A stretch of DNA of 64,000 nt from Plectosphaerella cucumerina (Eukaryota > Ascomycota > Sordariomycetes > Glomerellales > Plectosphaerellaceae), in assembly GCA_020746995.1 (NCBI GenBank), contig JAGPXD010000004.1, forward strand, positions 2,108,001 to 2,172,000, read 5' to 3'. Under the pieces are notes generated by a model. That model did no database searches, had not been told where the DNA came from, and was given only the letters and a program-made list of their open reading frames with translations. Both the position numbers and the translations under genes were made by a program. Shown piece after piece: positions 44,296 through 55,670 of this stretch; positions within the stretch are counted from its first letter, which is position 1, and every line of letters starts with the position of its first letter.

Positions 44296-47200
44296 GATGA
44301 CGACGATGATGTATGATGTAGCGTAGTGTACGACGAGGCAGCTTTGGGTAAGGTGACGAAGGGCGACGAAAACGATTGACGTCGGGGGGTGTAGGAGAGA
44401 GAGGTGCGCGAGGTGACGGACGCCCTGATGAGGTCACAGCAGGAGAGGTAAGAACCGAAAAAAGAGGGCTGCTGAATCGAGCAACCAGGGGGGGGGAGAG
44501 AATCGAAGACGGAAAGACTGGGAACGACGGGGGGAGAGAGCGCCACTGGAGAAACAGCTAAGCTGTCGCTCTGCTACGCTACGACAGTACAACAGGTACT
44601 CGATGCAGCGTTGCCACGCCGCTTGTCGATGTCTCCTCGGTCTGTGGGATTTTTTTGCCTCCTAAGAATGACTCGATCGGAAGGCAAAGGGGGGAGGCGA
44701 GGAGGATTAGGAGTAATCAGAACTGGCGCCGGCGCAACGAGACAAGGCAGCGACCGAGGACGGAAAGGCGGAAAAAAAGAAAAAGACAATACGCTGCCGA
44801 CTCTGAGGTTCGGCGCGGGCTTGAACGTGTACGGTTGCTGCACGATATCGTGGGCGTCTCGAGGGGAGGCAGGCAAGGCGTGTGAGCGTCCTGGTGTGGC
44901 CGAGCGTGGTTGTGTTGGGAGAAACGGCAGACGTCACAGAAGAAGTATGACGTTGCGGTTTGTGGACTTTAAAAAAATGGGCGATGAGGTGCCACGAAGG
45001 GGGGGATGGGGGGATGGGGGGAGAGACAGCCGGAAGGCAGGACAGAGGAAGCCCCCCAAGTTTCACGCGCCAGGGGGGTGGACAGAGAGCAGGAGAGGGC
45101 AGAACCGTCTGATCCGACCAAAGAAATGGACGGGATCGGGGAGGCAAAAGGTGAGCGGCCAGGGCGTCGGCCAGTGAGGTTGTCGGAGGGCACCGTGATG
45201 GAGGGGGGTTTCCTCTCCTTCCGCGCCGCGACTGGGACGGTGGGACGTCCTTTCCCTGATGACGCCGTCCCGGGCATTGGCCCCGGAGCTCTCTTCGCTG
45301 ACAAAAGCAAAAAGAGGAAGGCGCCGACGCGACCGTCTCCACACCACCCTCACCGTCCGCTCCGTTCTTTGGCTCCTCGGGATTCCAGCAACGAGGCATC
45401 TTGGCACCGTTTCCGGGTCAGACTCCTTCGACGAGGGACTGTCCCCTCGATTTACACTGTACGCCTCAATAGTGTCTGCGTGGGAGCGTGAAACTGGATT
45501 TCTCAGCAAGCTTCCATCGACCATCCGCAAGCTGTCGCCGCTGTCCTCTTCGCAAAAGAGACGTCCATTCCCCCCGCGTGGAATCGCGATGAGCTGCACA
45601 CTGCTCTCTGATACATACATACTTCGGAACGTGCGTCATCTCCCGTTCAACATGGATGCTGTTGACGCACAAGCCAGCCGCCTACCACCATCGAATCCTC
45701 TGTAACCACCTCGGCTACTCCGCTGAAATGAGGTTCTGCTCAAAACAGATGGTTCGCCCGTGTGGTCGGAATAGTACTGGACTTTTGTACCGATGCGACT
45801 CCGTCAGCTGCTGGAGTCGAACCGAGTTTCCCCAACGGCTAGCGGCAAGAGAAAAAAAACCAACGATACGGGCTCCCGACGGGCACTGTGTCGACACGGC
45901 AGCTGTCTGGACCATTCTCTCCTCTCGTCATTCCACGTCTGTGCAGGGATGGAGGTGCAGCCGGAGCACATTCCTGGCCAATCGACACGCGCGATCGTGG
46001 TGCCGTCTCCACTTAACGAAGCACACCACTCGACAAGGCCCCTGAAGTATTGCATCACCTCTGCATCCCCTCCTCTCCCCTTTTTTCTACGCCCACCCCC
46101 CGTGGCCTTTCGCGACGCCAGCTTCAAGCCTGACCGTACCGTACCACTTGCGCATCAGGTCGTCCAAAAGTTGAGAATAAGGAGACGCCAGAATGATGTT
46201 AGTTGGCATCTGGCGTCCACTGGCTGTCCCTCTATTCCGTGGAGAACGCCAGTTGCTTCACATATCGAGGCTACTGGACGACACAACCGACGCGAGCAGG
46301 TTCACACGTCGAGGACCGCGGATCGATGGCGGACCCCAGTGACGGTGGTTGGTCATCATCCGACATCATCGCCACCGCATATTGAAGTCAACACCGACCG
46401 CGGCCCAGCGATGGGCTTGTCTGGCTGTCTGGCTTGTTGTCTGGCTTGAAGGAGGGGGAGAGACGAGGTTCTCGACCCGGCCGAGCACCGCCAGACACGG
46501 TGTGGTTTCCCGCTGATCGACGCCATGATTGCTCTTTTCATCCCCAACCACCCCCCTCCTCTATCATCACGATCCGGGTTGACTTTTGGCCACCCACCCA
46601 TCAGGTTTTAGCCCTCCCCCCACTCGCCGCGAGTTGCACCTCCTGCTCCCTTTCAAATCAACCTGCCTGTGACTTGCGATCGCGGTCCAGACTTCTCCAG
46701 AGGTCGGATTGTGAATCCAGAGCCTCGCGTGCGGCGCAATGTTGCTCACTCACAAGACTGGGCGTGTTCGACGCGACCTGTTCGTCCACCGCTTGTCGAG
46801 GGGCCCCCGGCCACTTTGGACCGGGGGGATGCATACGTTGTGGATCGATCAAAAAAGAGACACCCTCGGGATCCACCTATCAACGCCCATTTCCCAAGAT
46901 TGCGTCACATCACTTGACACGGACATTGCCTCCGGGGTCCCTCCGTTTTCTCGCCCTCGAACCACTTCTCACAACCTGCGCCCGTAGTTTGTCTAGACAT
47001 TCCTCTGCTGCCGCTTCCTTCGTCTTTGACGCACGGCTTGATGGTGTCGTCGTCGAGGGCGACGAGGAGGACAACCCGATCGAAGCTTATCTCGATCCGC
47101 GACCGTCTCCAGTCGCGTCCATCGAGGGTTCGGGACCGTCCGTCTGCTGGTGTGGACGGGGTGACGTCAGTCTGCGACGACGCCGCCCGTCTCCCTGGGA

Positions 47201-47980
47201 GCCGAGCCACGCACACGCGCGGGGTGAAGGCACGGGAATCAAGGGCAAAACGAGAGGGAGGCATGCCGGCAGGGCCTGTGCGGCAGCCAACCCAATTCTG
47301 CCCAAATACAACACGTTCCGCCCAGCGACAACCGAAGCCGGGGAGGCGGTTGCGCTCTCAGCCTCGGTCGCGTGGGCAGAAGCTCAGCTGTGACGTAATA
47401 TGCATGAGGCCCGGGTTCGATAGCGACAGTTGGCGCGCCATTCCAACACATCGCCAAACGCCAAACAAACGCGATCATTTCAAATCTGCTTGGCTTTGAT
47501 GGCACCCGACGGCCTGGGCCATCATTCTAGTATGTTTCGGGTTTCGGGTTTCGGGCGGTGCTGAGCCGAAAGATCTGACTTGTTCACCCGTGAATCCACC
47601 CATCCCGATCACCACCAGACGACATACGACGGAGGCGCATGGTGCTGAACAAGCTGTGACGGTCAGGCACCTTCTCTTGGCAACCTGGCCCAAGATCCCA
47701 CCATTCACTTCTGCTCACGGTCGTGAATCGTACAGTCGCTGCTCCATTTCACTGCATGTGTCCCCGCGATCCAGATCCCCAAGCCATCTCCGATGCTAGA
47801 TTTGCCACTTTTTAGGGCAATCTGCAAGGGGCTGCTGAAGACTGATTATTTGGCGACTTGTTTCTATTTCGCTAGGTTCTAGGCTAAACTCCACCCTCCC
47901 AAATCGGCAACCCGGAACAAAAGTGTCCAAGCAGCATGCCAGTAGCAACACACAGTACCCGAAGGATCTAGGCTTGAAGC
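44296..47980. other. 3.7-kb gene-poor region upstream of the AtfA gene
   Basis: No gene is supported. TGACGT half-sites lie at 44377-44382, 44931-44936 (reverse) and 44948-44953, and a full palindromic CRE (TGACGTCA) at 47162-47169. Three adjacent G-runs at 44999-45021 could form a G-quadruplex. The 319-codon frame at 46434-47393 starts with a non-ATG codon and has no domain. The right end is the 3' flank of the GST-like gene. Confidence 0.5.
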
Positions 47981-49075
47981 TCACAGCTTCTGTTCTCTCT
48001 GAGCAGGCGTGCCCTTGACTAGCTTGAACCCGCGTCGAGGGGTGTGAAGTCGGACCGAACCCTTGCTGCCGTTGATCTCGATGACAGCCTCCTGCATGGT
48101 TAGGGAGACCAGCTTGCCTGTGTCCTTGTGGGATGAGCCCGTGTCGGCAGGCCAGACTGTCACTTGGTCGCCAATCTCTAGACCCGCATGGACACGTTCA
48201 GTATCGAACTCCTCGGTCGTCTTGTGCGCCTTTTCAAATGGACGCGAGGCTATCAGGTCAGCTGCCGCCTCTCCCTTCAGATCCCCGGGCTTGGGGCCGC
48301 TAGCCTTGGCCTGAGCAACCTCCCTCCGGAAGCGATCCATCCAAGAAAAGACGAGCGGGAACCGTTCCTTGTTGAACCGATTCGAGGGCAGAGCCCCGGG
48401 CATGGACGCAAGCCAGATGAAAGGCCAGATGGTGTGGATTTCTGCGAGGCTGGGCCCCTCCCCTCCGAGAATCCACTGCCTTCCATCGGAAAGCAGCCCG
48501 TTCTCGAGGAAATCCATGGCCGCTTCCACTGTGTTTTCGGCTTCAGGCCTCTTGGGGGCCGGCTTCTGAGGGGGCCGATGAGGGTCGTCTTTATTGCCGT
48601 AGAAGAACTCGGCCCTGTCTCGGAAGAATGCCTTTTGGTCGAGTCCGGGGAGATCCTTGGGTAGAAGGCTGGCAGCTGCCGTGAAGAGGCCGGACTCGGT
48701 CGTGAACATCTGGAGGAGATGCTCAAGCGCCACCTTGTCGGCAGATGAAGCTGGCGCGCCGAGCTTGGGCCGATCGGGGAAGAGGGTTTCCAGTTTGGCC
48801 AGAATCAGTCGTGTATCGACATAAATATCCTTGTCAATGGCCATGAGGGGAATACGCCGATGGTTGATGCCCAGAAGCTCGAGGTCTGGCCTCGGCATCA
48901 GAGTTGGTTGAAGCTGTACGGGGTTAGTCTGCGTCATTGGAGCCCGGAGCCGGTAGCTTACGCATTGAGAGTATGGGATGCCTCTAAGAGTGAGATACCA
49001 GGCCACACGCTTCGCGTAAGGCGAGAAGGTGTAGTGGTAGAAGACAACCTGGGGGTTGTCCGTTGTCGACGTCAT
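47981..49075 (-). CDS. Glutathione S-transferase-like protein, two-domain fungal type
   Basis: Exons 48962-49075 and 47981-48913 give 348 residues. The N-terminus has a thioredoxin-like GST fold (VVFYHYTFSPYAKRVAWYL, where the SPYAKRV stretch is the usual substrate-site loop; LELLGINHRRIPLMAIDKDI with the cis-Pro). The C-terminal helical domain has the GGEGPSLAEIHTIWP motif of GST-C. The last 90 residues (IGDQVTVWPADTG onward) form an extra beta-rich part seen in a fungal subgroup. The 48-nt intron (48914-48961; donor GTAAGC, branch CTAAC, acceptor ACAG) is in frame with no stop, so an unspliced message would encode 364 residues. Substrate unknown. It is divergent from the isoleucyl-tRNA synthetase gene, 1018 bp away. 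Confidence 0.87.
   Translation of the reverse strand: MTSTTDNPQVVFYHYTFSPYAKRVAWYLTLRGIPYSQCVSYRLRAPMTQTNPVQLQPTLMPRPDLELLGINHRRIPLMAIDKDIYVDTRLILAKLETLFPDRPKLGAPASSADKVALEHLLQMFTTESGLFTAAASLLPKDLPGLDQKAFFRDRAEFFYGNKDDPHRPPQKPAPKRPEAENTVEAAMDFLENGLLSDGRQWILGGEGPSLAEIHTIWPFIWLASMPGALPSNRFNKERFPLVFSWMDRFRREVAQAKASGPKPGDLKGEAAADLIASRPFEKAHKTTEEFDTERVHAGLEIGDQVTVWPADTGSSHKDTGKLVSLTMQEAVIEINGSKGSVRLHTPRRGFKLVKGTPAQREQKL
48914..48961 (-). other. In-frame, stop-free 48-nt intron in the GST-like gene
   Basis: Donor GTAAGC, GACTAACC branch point and TACAG acceptor are all good. It is phase 0, a multiple of three and lacks stops, so retention would insert 16 residues before the LQPTLMPRPDLELLG segment. 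Confidence 0.75.
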
Positions 49076-49825
49076 GATGGAGGAGAGGGTTGCCTGATGC
49101 GGACGAGGTTGATTTCAGAGATTCAAGACAGACAGCATACGACAGCATACGGGTTCGAGAGATATGTGTGCCACGAAATTACCGGGTGATGTAGGATGGA
49201 TTGTAAGTTGAGAGAAGGAATGAAGCTTGAAAATGGACGAGCGAGCAAGGGGGATGACCCGGGTCCAGGGGGAGTGGATACGCGGGGTACAGCCGAGGCA
49301 CGTCTGCTCTCGACATGCCGCTCGGCGAGGTGGCCAATCGGGTGTTGTACTTCAACCAAAATCTCGAAGAACGATGACACGGCATCAATATTGTCATTTC
49401 AAGCTTTCCGTGGGCTGTGATCCTTTTTGAAGTTTTTCCTTCGAGATTACCATGTGCCGCCCAAGTGGTACAGTTGCACGCCTCCCACCCGTCGTAGGAA
49501 CATGATAAGACAAGATGCGTAGAGCAGAGCGCAGAGGACACTGTAGCCGAAAGGGCAACAATATTAATGGTATTTCTTTCCATGCAACGGAGGAACCCAT
49601 CCTGACATGTGATCTACTTGACGAGGAGAGTAAGCGACGGCGAAGTCAGTAGACTCGGAGGCCTCTGCTAGGGCAGTTTACGCCTCTGCGAACCCGTTCA
49701 TCTGCTGCTGAAGTTGCCTAAGTCAAAATGACGCCCTCCTCAGACGCATATCACACAGCCGATTTGATGTCTTGCTCGTATCTCCGGAGGTGTCGTTGAG
49801 ATGGCCTCACTGGATGACGGCACTT

Positions 49826-49832
49826 TGAGTCA
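49826..49832 (+). promoter_or_regulatory. CPC1/Gcn4-type site TGAGTCA, distal, overlapping an E-box
   Basis: An exact TGASTCA match 262-268 bp before the IleRS start codon. Its last two bases overlap a CACGTG E-box (49831-49836). Binding is inferred. Confidence 0.5.
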
Positions 49833-49957
49833 CGTGCCCAGTCACGCGCACGGACCCCGAGTCAACCAACCCCTGAACGCGCCCAATTGAAACTGGTCGG
49901 CGGGGGCGGGGCATCGAGGGGCAACCGGAAGGAGGGGAAAACGCTGGTTCAACTTTT

Positions 49958-49964
49958 TGAGTCA
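49958..49964 (+). promoter_or_regulatory. CPC1/Gcn4-type site TGAGTCA, proximal
   Basis: An exact TGASTCA match 130-136 bp before the IleRS start codon, a usual distance for general amino acid control sites. Tandem sites at an aminoacyl-tRNA synthetase gene fit cross-pathway control. Confidence 0.55.
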
Positions 49965-50093
49965 CCCACCACTCGACTCGATTACCAAGAGACGAGAAGT
50001 TGACCGCCTCGTCGCAAACGCATTTCACGCCAGAACCCCGCGTCGCGGCATTTCTCCTCTGAAAATTGTCAAAACGGAAGTGTACCGCCCACG

Positions 50094-53000
50094 ATGAGCA
50101 TCAGCTTCCCCAAGACCGAGGAGGAGACCATCGCCTTCTGGCGGGAGGTCGACGCCTTCCAGACGCAGCTGCGCTTGACCGAGGGCTGCCCGCGGTTCAC
50201 CTTCTACGATGGCCCGCCATTTGGTACGTTCTCAACGCCCTCATCTATGCAGTAGACCAACGCTGACAGCTCATGAAGCCACCGGTACAGATCCCCTCTC
50301 GTCCCTCATCCGATGCCCAAACCTCCTGACGCCAATATAGGTCTGCCCCACTATGGCCATCTCCTGGCTTCCACCATCAAGGACATTGTCCCCAGATATT
50401 GGTCCATGAAGGGCTACCACGTCACCCGGCGCTTCGGCTGGGATACCCACGGTCTGCCCATCGAGTACGAGATCGACAAGAAGCACAATGCCTCCGCCCG
50501 GGATGTCGTCGCCAAGCTGGGTATCGAGGGATACAACGCCGAGTGCAGGGCCATTGTCATGAGGTACGCCAGTGACTGGAGACAGATCATCGAGCGTCTT
50601 GGTCGCTGGATCGACTTTGACAACGACTACAAGGTGAGTGCATGCTACTCAGCGCCGTTATATGGAGTGTTCTAACCCCTGTCCTCGCAGTCCATGGACG
50701 TGACCTTCATGGAGTCGTGTTGGTGGGTCTTCAAGCAGCTGTTCGACAAGGACCAGGTGTACCGCGCATACCAGATCATGCCCTACTCGACAGCCCTCGG
50801 CACCCCTCTCAGTCAGATGGAGGCCAAGCAGAACGAGCAGTCGACGCAGGATCCCGCCGTGCTGGTCGCCTTCCCCGTCGTCGGCCAGGAGGGCGTCGAT
50901 GCCTCCCTCGTCATCTACACCACCACCCCCTGGACCCTGCCATCCAACATGCTCATCGCCGTCCACCCCGACTTTGAGTACCTCGAGTTCCTCGACGAGA
51001 AGTCCGGTAAGAACTACATCATGATGGAGAGCGGCATTGCCAGCTTCTACGGCAAGGAGTTCAAGAAGGCCAAGTACAAGGTCCTGAGGAAGTTCGTCGG
51101 CAAGGACCTCATCGGCTGGAAGTACGAGCCTCTGTTCAAGTACTTTGCCGAGTCCCACTCGGACTGCTTCCAGGTCATCGGCGCCGACTACGTCGAGGCT
51201 GGCGAGGGCACCGGTCTTGTCCACCAGGCCCCTGCCTTCGGTCAGGAGGATTACGACGCCGCTGTCGCTGCAGGCTTCTTCAACGAGGACCGCCTGCCCC
51301 CTTGCCCTGTCAACGAGAAGGGCGAGTTCACCAGCGAGGTGACCGAGTACGCTGGCATGCACGTCAAGGCTGCCGACAAGCCCATTCTGAAGGACCTCCG
51401 CACCACCGGCCGCCTGCTGGTCGAGTCCCAGGTTACTCACGTTGACAAGTTCTGCTGGAGGTCCAACACTCAGCTCATTCGTCGTGCTGTTTCGTCTTGG
51501 TTCATCCGCGTCAAGAACTCCGTTCCCGAGATGCTCGAGAACCTTGAGGAGACAACCTGGGTCCCATCCTTCGTCAAGGAGAAGCGTTTCGCCAACTGGG
51601 TTGCCAACGCCCACGACTGGAACGTCTCGAGGAACCGTTACTGGGGTACTCCCATCCCTCTCTGGGTCAGCGAGGACTTTGAGGAGGTTGTCTGTGTCGG
51701 CAGCATTGCCGAGCTGAAGGAGCTCAGCGGCTACGAGGGCCCGCTCGATGACCTCCACCGTGACAAGGTCGACCACATCACCATCCCCTCCAAGACGGGC
51801 AAGGGTGTCCTGAAGAGGGTCGACGAAGTCTTCGACTGTTGGTTCGAGTCTGGCAGCATGCCCTACGCCTCGATCCACTACCCCTTCGAGAACTCCGACT
51901 CCTTCGAGGGCGGCATGTTCCCTGCCGACTTCATTGCCGAGGGTCTCGACCAGACCCGCGGTTGGTTCTACACCCTCACCGTTCTCGGCAACAAGCTGTT
52001 CGGCAAGTCGCCGTTCCGCAACTGCATCACCAACGGTCTCGTCCTGGCGTCTACTGGTAAGCTTCCCCATTCCTGTTCTCACACATCAAATACTCACCCA
52101 CCGCAGGTGTCAAGATGTCCAAGAGTCTCAAGAACTACCCCGATCCCAGCCACGTCATCAACGAGTTCGGCTCCGACGCTCTCCGCCTGTATCTCATCAA
52201 CTCGCCCGTTGTCCGCGCCGAGCCTCTCCGCTTCAAGGAGGCCGGTGTCAAGGAGGTCGTCTCCAAGGTCCTGCTCCCCCTGTGGAACAGCTACCGCTTC
52301 TTCTGCGAGCAGGCGAACCTGTACGAGAAGAACCACGGACAGGCGTTCACTGCTGATGCCTCGTTCACCGAGGGCAAGTCGCTTGAGAACGTCATGGACA
52401 AGTGGATCCTCGCCGACTGCCAGAGCATGCTGCAGTTCATCAACCAGGAGATGACTGGTTACAGGCTCTACACGGTTGTGCCCCGTCTGTTGAACGTCCT
52501 CGACAACCTCACCAACTGGTACATCCGCTTCAACCGCAAGAGGCTCAAGGGCGTCGCTGGTCTTGGCCTCGACGACACCAAGGCCGCGCTCAACACGCTG
52601 CTGCAGGTGCTGTTCACGCTCGTGCGTGCCCTGGCTCCCTTCACGCCCTTCCTTACCGAGCACATCTACCGTCTTATCAAGCCGTCCCTGGGCGACATCG
52701 TCAAGGACTTCAAGGATTCGAGGAGTGTGCACTTCCTGCCCTTCCCCACGGTCCAGGAGGCTCTCTTCGACTCGGAGATTGAGAGGAAGGTTGCTTCCAT
52801 GCAAAAGGTCATTCTCCTCGGCAGGACGGCAAGGGAGCGTCGCACCATCAGCCTGAAGACCCCGCTCAAGTCTCTCGTCGTCGTCTCCGACGAGCAGCAC
52901 CTGTCCGACATCGATACCCTCCTGGTCTACGTCAAGGGCGAGCTGAACGTGCAGGAGGTTGTCCTGTCGAGCGACGAGGCTAAGTACAACATCATCCTCG

Positions 53001-53563
53001 AGGCCAAGGTCGACTGGCCGACGCTGGGCAAGAAGCTCAAGAAGGAGGTGCAGAAGGTGCGCAAGGCGCTCCCGACGCTCACGCAGGAGCAGCTCCGCCA
53101 GTACCAGAAGGACAAGACGATGACCGTGGATGGCATCGTGCTGGAGGAGAGCGATCTCGAGATCGTTCGCGTTCTCGCCAAGACGGAGGGCGAGTCGACG
53201 GAGGCGCCCAAGCTGGAGCCGGCATTCTCCAACGACGTCATCATCCTGCTCGACACGGACGTGTCGGATCAGGACCTGGTGTTCGAGGGCCTGGCCCGCG
53301 AGATGATCAACAGGGTGCAGAAGCTCCGCAAGAAGGCCAACCTGGTGGCCACGGACGACGTGCACATGCAGTACAGCGTTCTCGCCAACCCCGACAGCGT
53401 CAACATTGACGGCGTGCTCGAGTCCAAGGACGAGCTCTTCGTCAACGCCCTCCGTGGCAAGCTGGAGCCCATTGCCGACGCGACGGGCGGAGACAAGCTC
53501 ATTGCAGAGGAGGAGCAGAGCATCGGCGAGCTGAGGCTGATGCTGAGGCTCGCCCGCATTTAG
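50094..53563 (+). CDS. ils1: Isoleucyl-tRNA synthetase, cytosolic
   Basis: A class I synthetase that charges tRNA-Ile and edits valine. Exons 50094-50223, 50279-50284, 50341-50633, 50691-52056 and 52107-53563 give 1083 residues, the usual size of the eukaryotic cytosolic enzyme. The HIGH-type motif is PPFATGLPHYGHLL (about 42-55), the Rossmann and CP1 editing domains follow (YTTTPWTLPSN, GTGLVHQAPAFG), then the CWFESGSMPYA region and KMSKS just after intron 4. The anticodon-binding domain and C-terminal appendix complete it. No mitochondrial presequence is seen. Exon 2 is a 6-nt microexon supplying Ala-Thr and the first base of Gly in PPFATGLPHYG. Introns are 50-57 nt with normal signals. Strong codon bias leaves long antisense open frames, which are shadows. 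Confidence 0.97.
50279..50284 (+). other. ils1: 6-nt microexon of the isoleucyl-tRNA synthetase gene
   Basis: CCACCG, phase 1 on both sides, lies between intron 50224-50278 (donor GTACGT, branch GCTGAC, acceptor GAAG) and intron 50285-50340 (donor GTACAG, branch CTGAC, acceptor ATAG). It restores the invariant ATG residues of PPFATGLPHYG. A CAG acceptor 9 nt upstream would add three residues inside this motif and sits on top of the branch point, so the AAG is preferred. Confidence 0.85.
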
Positions 53564-54303
53564 GCGGAGACGGGAATGCAGGAATGGTAAAGGAAAGGGT
53601 TATAGAAAAGGCGTTGCATTGTAGCTAAGGTACTCCCATGTTGACATGAATGATTGAGGTTTCACCGACGAAGTCCGAGTGCCCGGTGTTGAGCTGTTGG
53701 AGTGGTGCTGACCCCTGTAGAAATGACGTCGCTGACCGCTGGCCCCTGGCTGCGATTTCGCATCCACCTCTGCTGATACCTGTATCTCTTCCACCTTCAC
53801 TCCACGAGTGCGAGCTCTTCAACATGATAGAAGATGGGAAATGGATGGCTAGGAGTAGACGTGTTGGTCGAACAATTAGATGTCCAGCCGATCTAGCGAT
53901 TGGCGTCTTGGCAGGGGTTCCCGGTCGCTGCAGGAGGATGCAGTCGGTGTGGTCATCCCCAGCCACCGCAACTCCAAATCCCATGGACCGGGTGTCCAAG
54001 CTTCCCAGCCGGCTTTAGCTTTGGTGCTTGCTTCTGACAAAATTCTGGCAAACACCTCCATGATTCACACTTCCTGACTATTTGGGCCGCATGGTCTTAT
54101 GGGTGAATACCTCCTCTCACGCTCTGAATATTTGCGACGCTCTCAAGACACCACCGTGGATCATTGAACGACGCGGCGCAACGGCAACTTCAACGACTAC
54201 AAGGCCCGCCCACCTGAAGCTCCCCGAAGCTCCCAATCGCGAACCTAACTAGGCCATCGACAACTTCCAAATCAGAACATTTCCACAGGCTCTCCTGGCC
54301 AAA
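53564..54303. other. Intergenic region
   Basis: Contains the IleRS 3' UTR and the promoter of the Cys-rich GPI protein. Short open frames only; no gene supported. Confidence 0.5.
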
Positions 54304-55670
54304 ATGCGACCCTCACTGGGCTCGACGGCCCTGCTGCTTCTAGCGGCCTCTGAGGCCGGAGCCGAACAGCAACGGTTTCCAACGGCGATCCGCAAGATGC
54401 CCCTCGATTCCTCCAAGAAGCTACTGAGGGAACACCTCGCATTCCAAGACGACGCCTTCCCGACAAATTACGAACCACACCCCTTTCTATCGCCACGCGA
54501 GGCGATCCTCGCTGCTCGCCTGCAGCTCACCGTCGAGGAAGATCTCCTCCTCGCGACGAATTCGAGCTCGATCTCGCGACCACACCGACCTGCCTTCAAC
54601 ACCCACAAGGAGGATGCGCCAGACGATGGGTGGCTGCTGTTCAGGAGGGCAAGAGAAGCGCTCCACCTTCTACAAAGTCGACAGGGATGCCCAGGGGGCA
54701 TGATGAGCTGCGAAAGCGTCGGGTTCCCGAATAAATGCTGCTCGAGCGACGAGGTCTGCACCCAGGTCAACGACCCGAATGTGGGCAATGTCGCATGCTG
54801 TCCGGCGGGTGCAGATTGCGATGCGCCCGTGGGAGGCTGCCCGGACGGCGCATCGGAGTGCCCTGCGGAGCTTGGAGGAGGCTGCTGCATCCCGGGCTTT
54901 GTGTGCCAGGGCGTCGGCTGTGAGTGATCCCCTTGCGCGGCTGCGATGTTTGAGTAGGTGCTGACAGGCTTCCAGGCGTCCCCAGCCCAGCACCGACACC
55001 AGTGACGACGTCACATCAACTCTCGACCATCACTACAACTTCGACAACGACAGCTGATGGAGGCGAGCCTTCTACGGTTGTCGTCACCGTTATCATCACG
55101 GCATCACCCCCTGAGCCAGAACCTTCCACCATCACGACAACACAAACAGTCACCCCCTCGAGGACATCAAGCGCAGGCATCGTGCCCCCTATGCGACCGA
55201 CCTCCGATCAATCCATAGCGCCGACAACAACGGATGAGCCCGAGGAGCCCGAGCCCTCCGGGCTGCCAGAAGACTACTGCCCGACAGGCTTCTACCAGTG
55301 CCTCGCCCGCCAGGGTGGGGGCTGCTGCCGTACGGGTCGTGACTGTTCCACGTTCGACTGTCCCACGACGGCATCGACAACCATCACCACTGACGGCGCC
55401 ACGGTTGTCGTGCCCCTGACGGACGTCCCTGAGGCGCAGGCCACGGAGACGTGCGCGGACGGGTGGTTCATGTGTGGCGCTGACGCGGGACCCGTGGCCG
55501 GATGCTGCCCGAGCGGGTATGAGTGCGGCGTGGCAAGCTGCACTACGGTGCAGGCGTCCCAGACGGAGGCGATTCAGAAGATGCTTCCCGATTCAGGGGC
55601 CAGGGCGGGGGCTTCCTTGAGCCTGGTCTTGGTGCTGGGGGCTGTGGTTTCCTTGTTCATTCTGGGCTGA
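54304..55670 (+). CDS. GPI-anchored surface protein with repeated Cys modules
   Basis: Exons 54304-54919 and 54976-55670 (intron 56 nt, donor GTGAGT) give 436 residues. It has a signal peptide (about 1-20), a middle propeptide-like region, and four to five small Cys modules of the pattern C-x-G-x(3-6)-C...GGGCC-x-G-x-x-C-x(3-5)-C: PGGMMSCESVGFPNKCC, VACCPAGADC, CPAELGGGCCIPGFVC, CPTGFYQCLARQGGGCC and CADGWFMCG to CCPSGYEC. The modules are separated by a Ser/Thr/Pro-rich linker likely to be O-glycosylated. The C-terminus (GASLSLVLVLGAVVSLFILG) looks like a GPI signal. Such proteins are common in fungal walls; carbohydrate binding is possible but not shown. Confidence 0.82.

Larger units (their letters stand above)
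49076..50093. other. Divergent region between GST-like and IleRS genes
   Basis: Contains both promoters. Two exact CPC1/Gcn4 sites lie on the IleRS side (separate entries). No gene is supported. Confidence 0.55.

Noticed and set aside
44999..45021. Three adjacent runs of six or seven G
   Set aside because: Possible G-quadruplex, but G-runs are frequent in these intergenic regions and nothing links it to a function.
45814..45824. B-box match on the minus strand
   Set aside because: The surrounding sequence cannot form a T-arm or a tRNA.
46434..47393. 319-codon plus-strand frame
   Set aside because: It has a non-ATG start, no domain, and lies in a region of overlapping open frames.
50658..53365. 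Two long antisense open frames (474 and 423 codons) across isoleucyl-tRNA synthetase
   Set aside because: They mirror a strongly biased coding gene; composition is Leu/Val/Glu/Gly-rich without domains.
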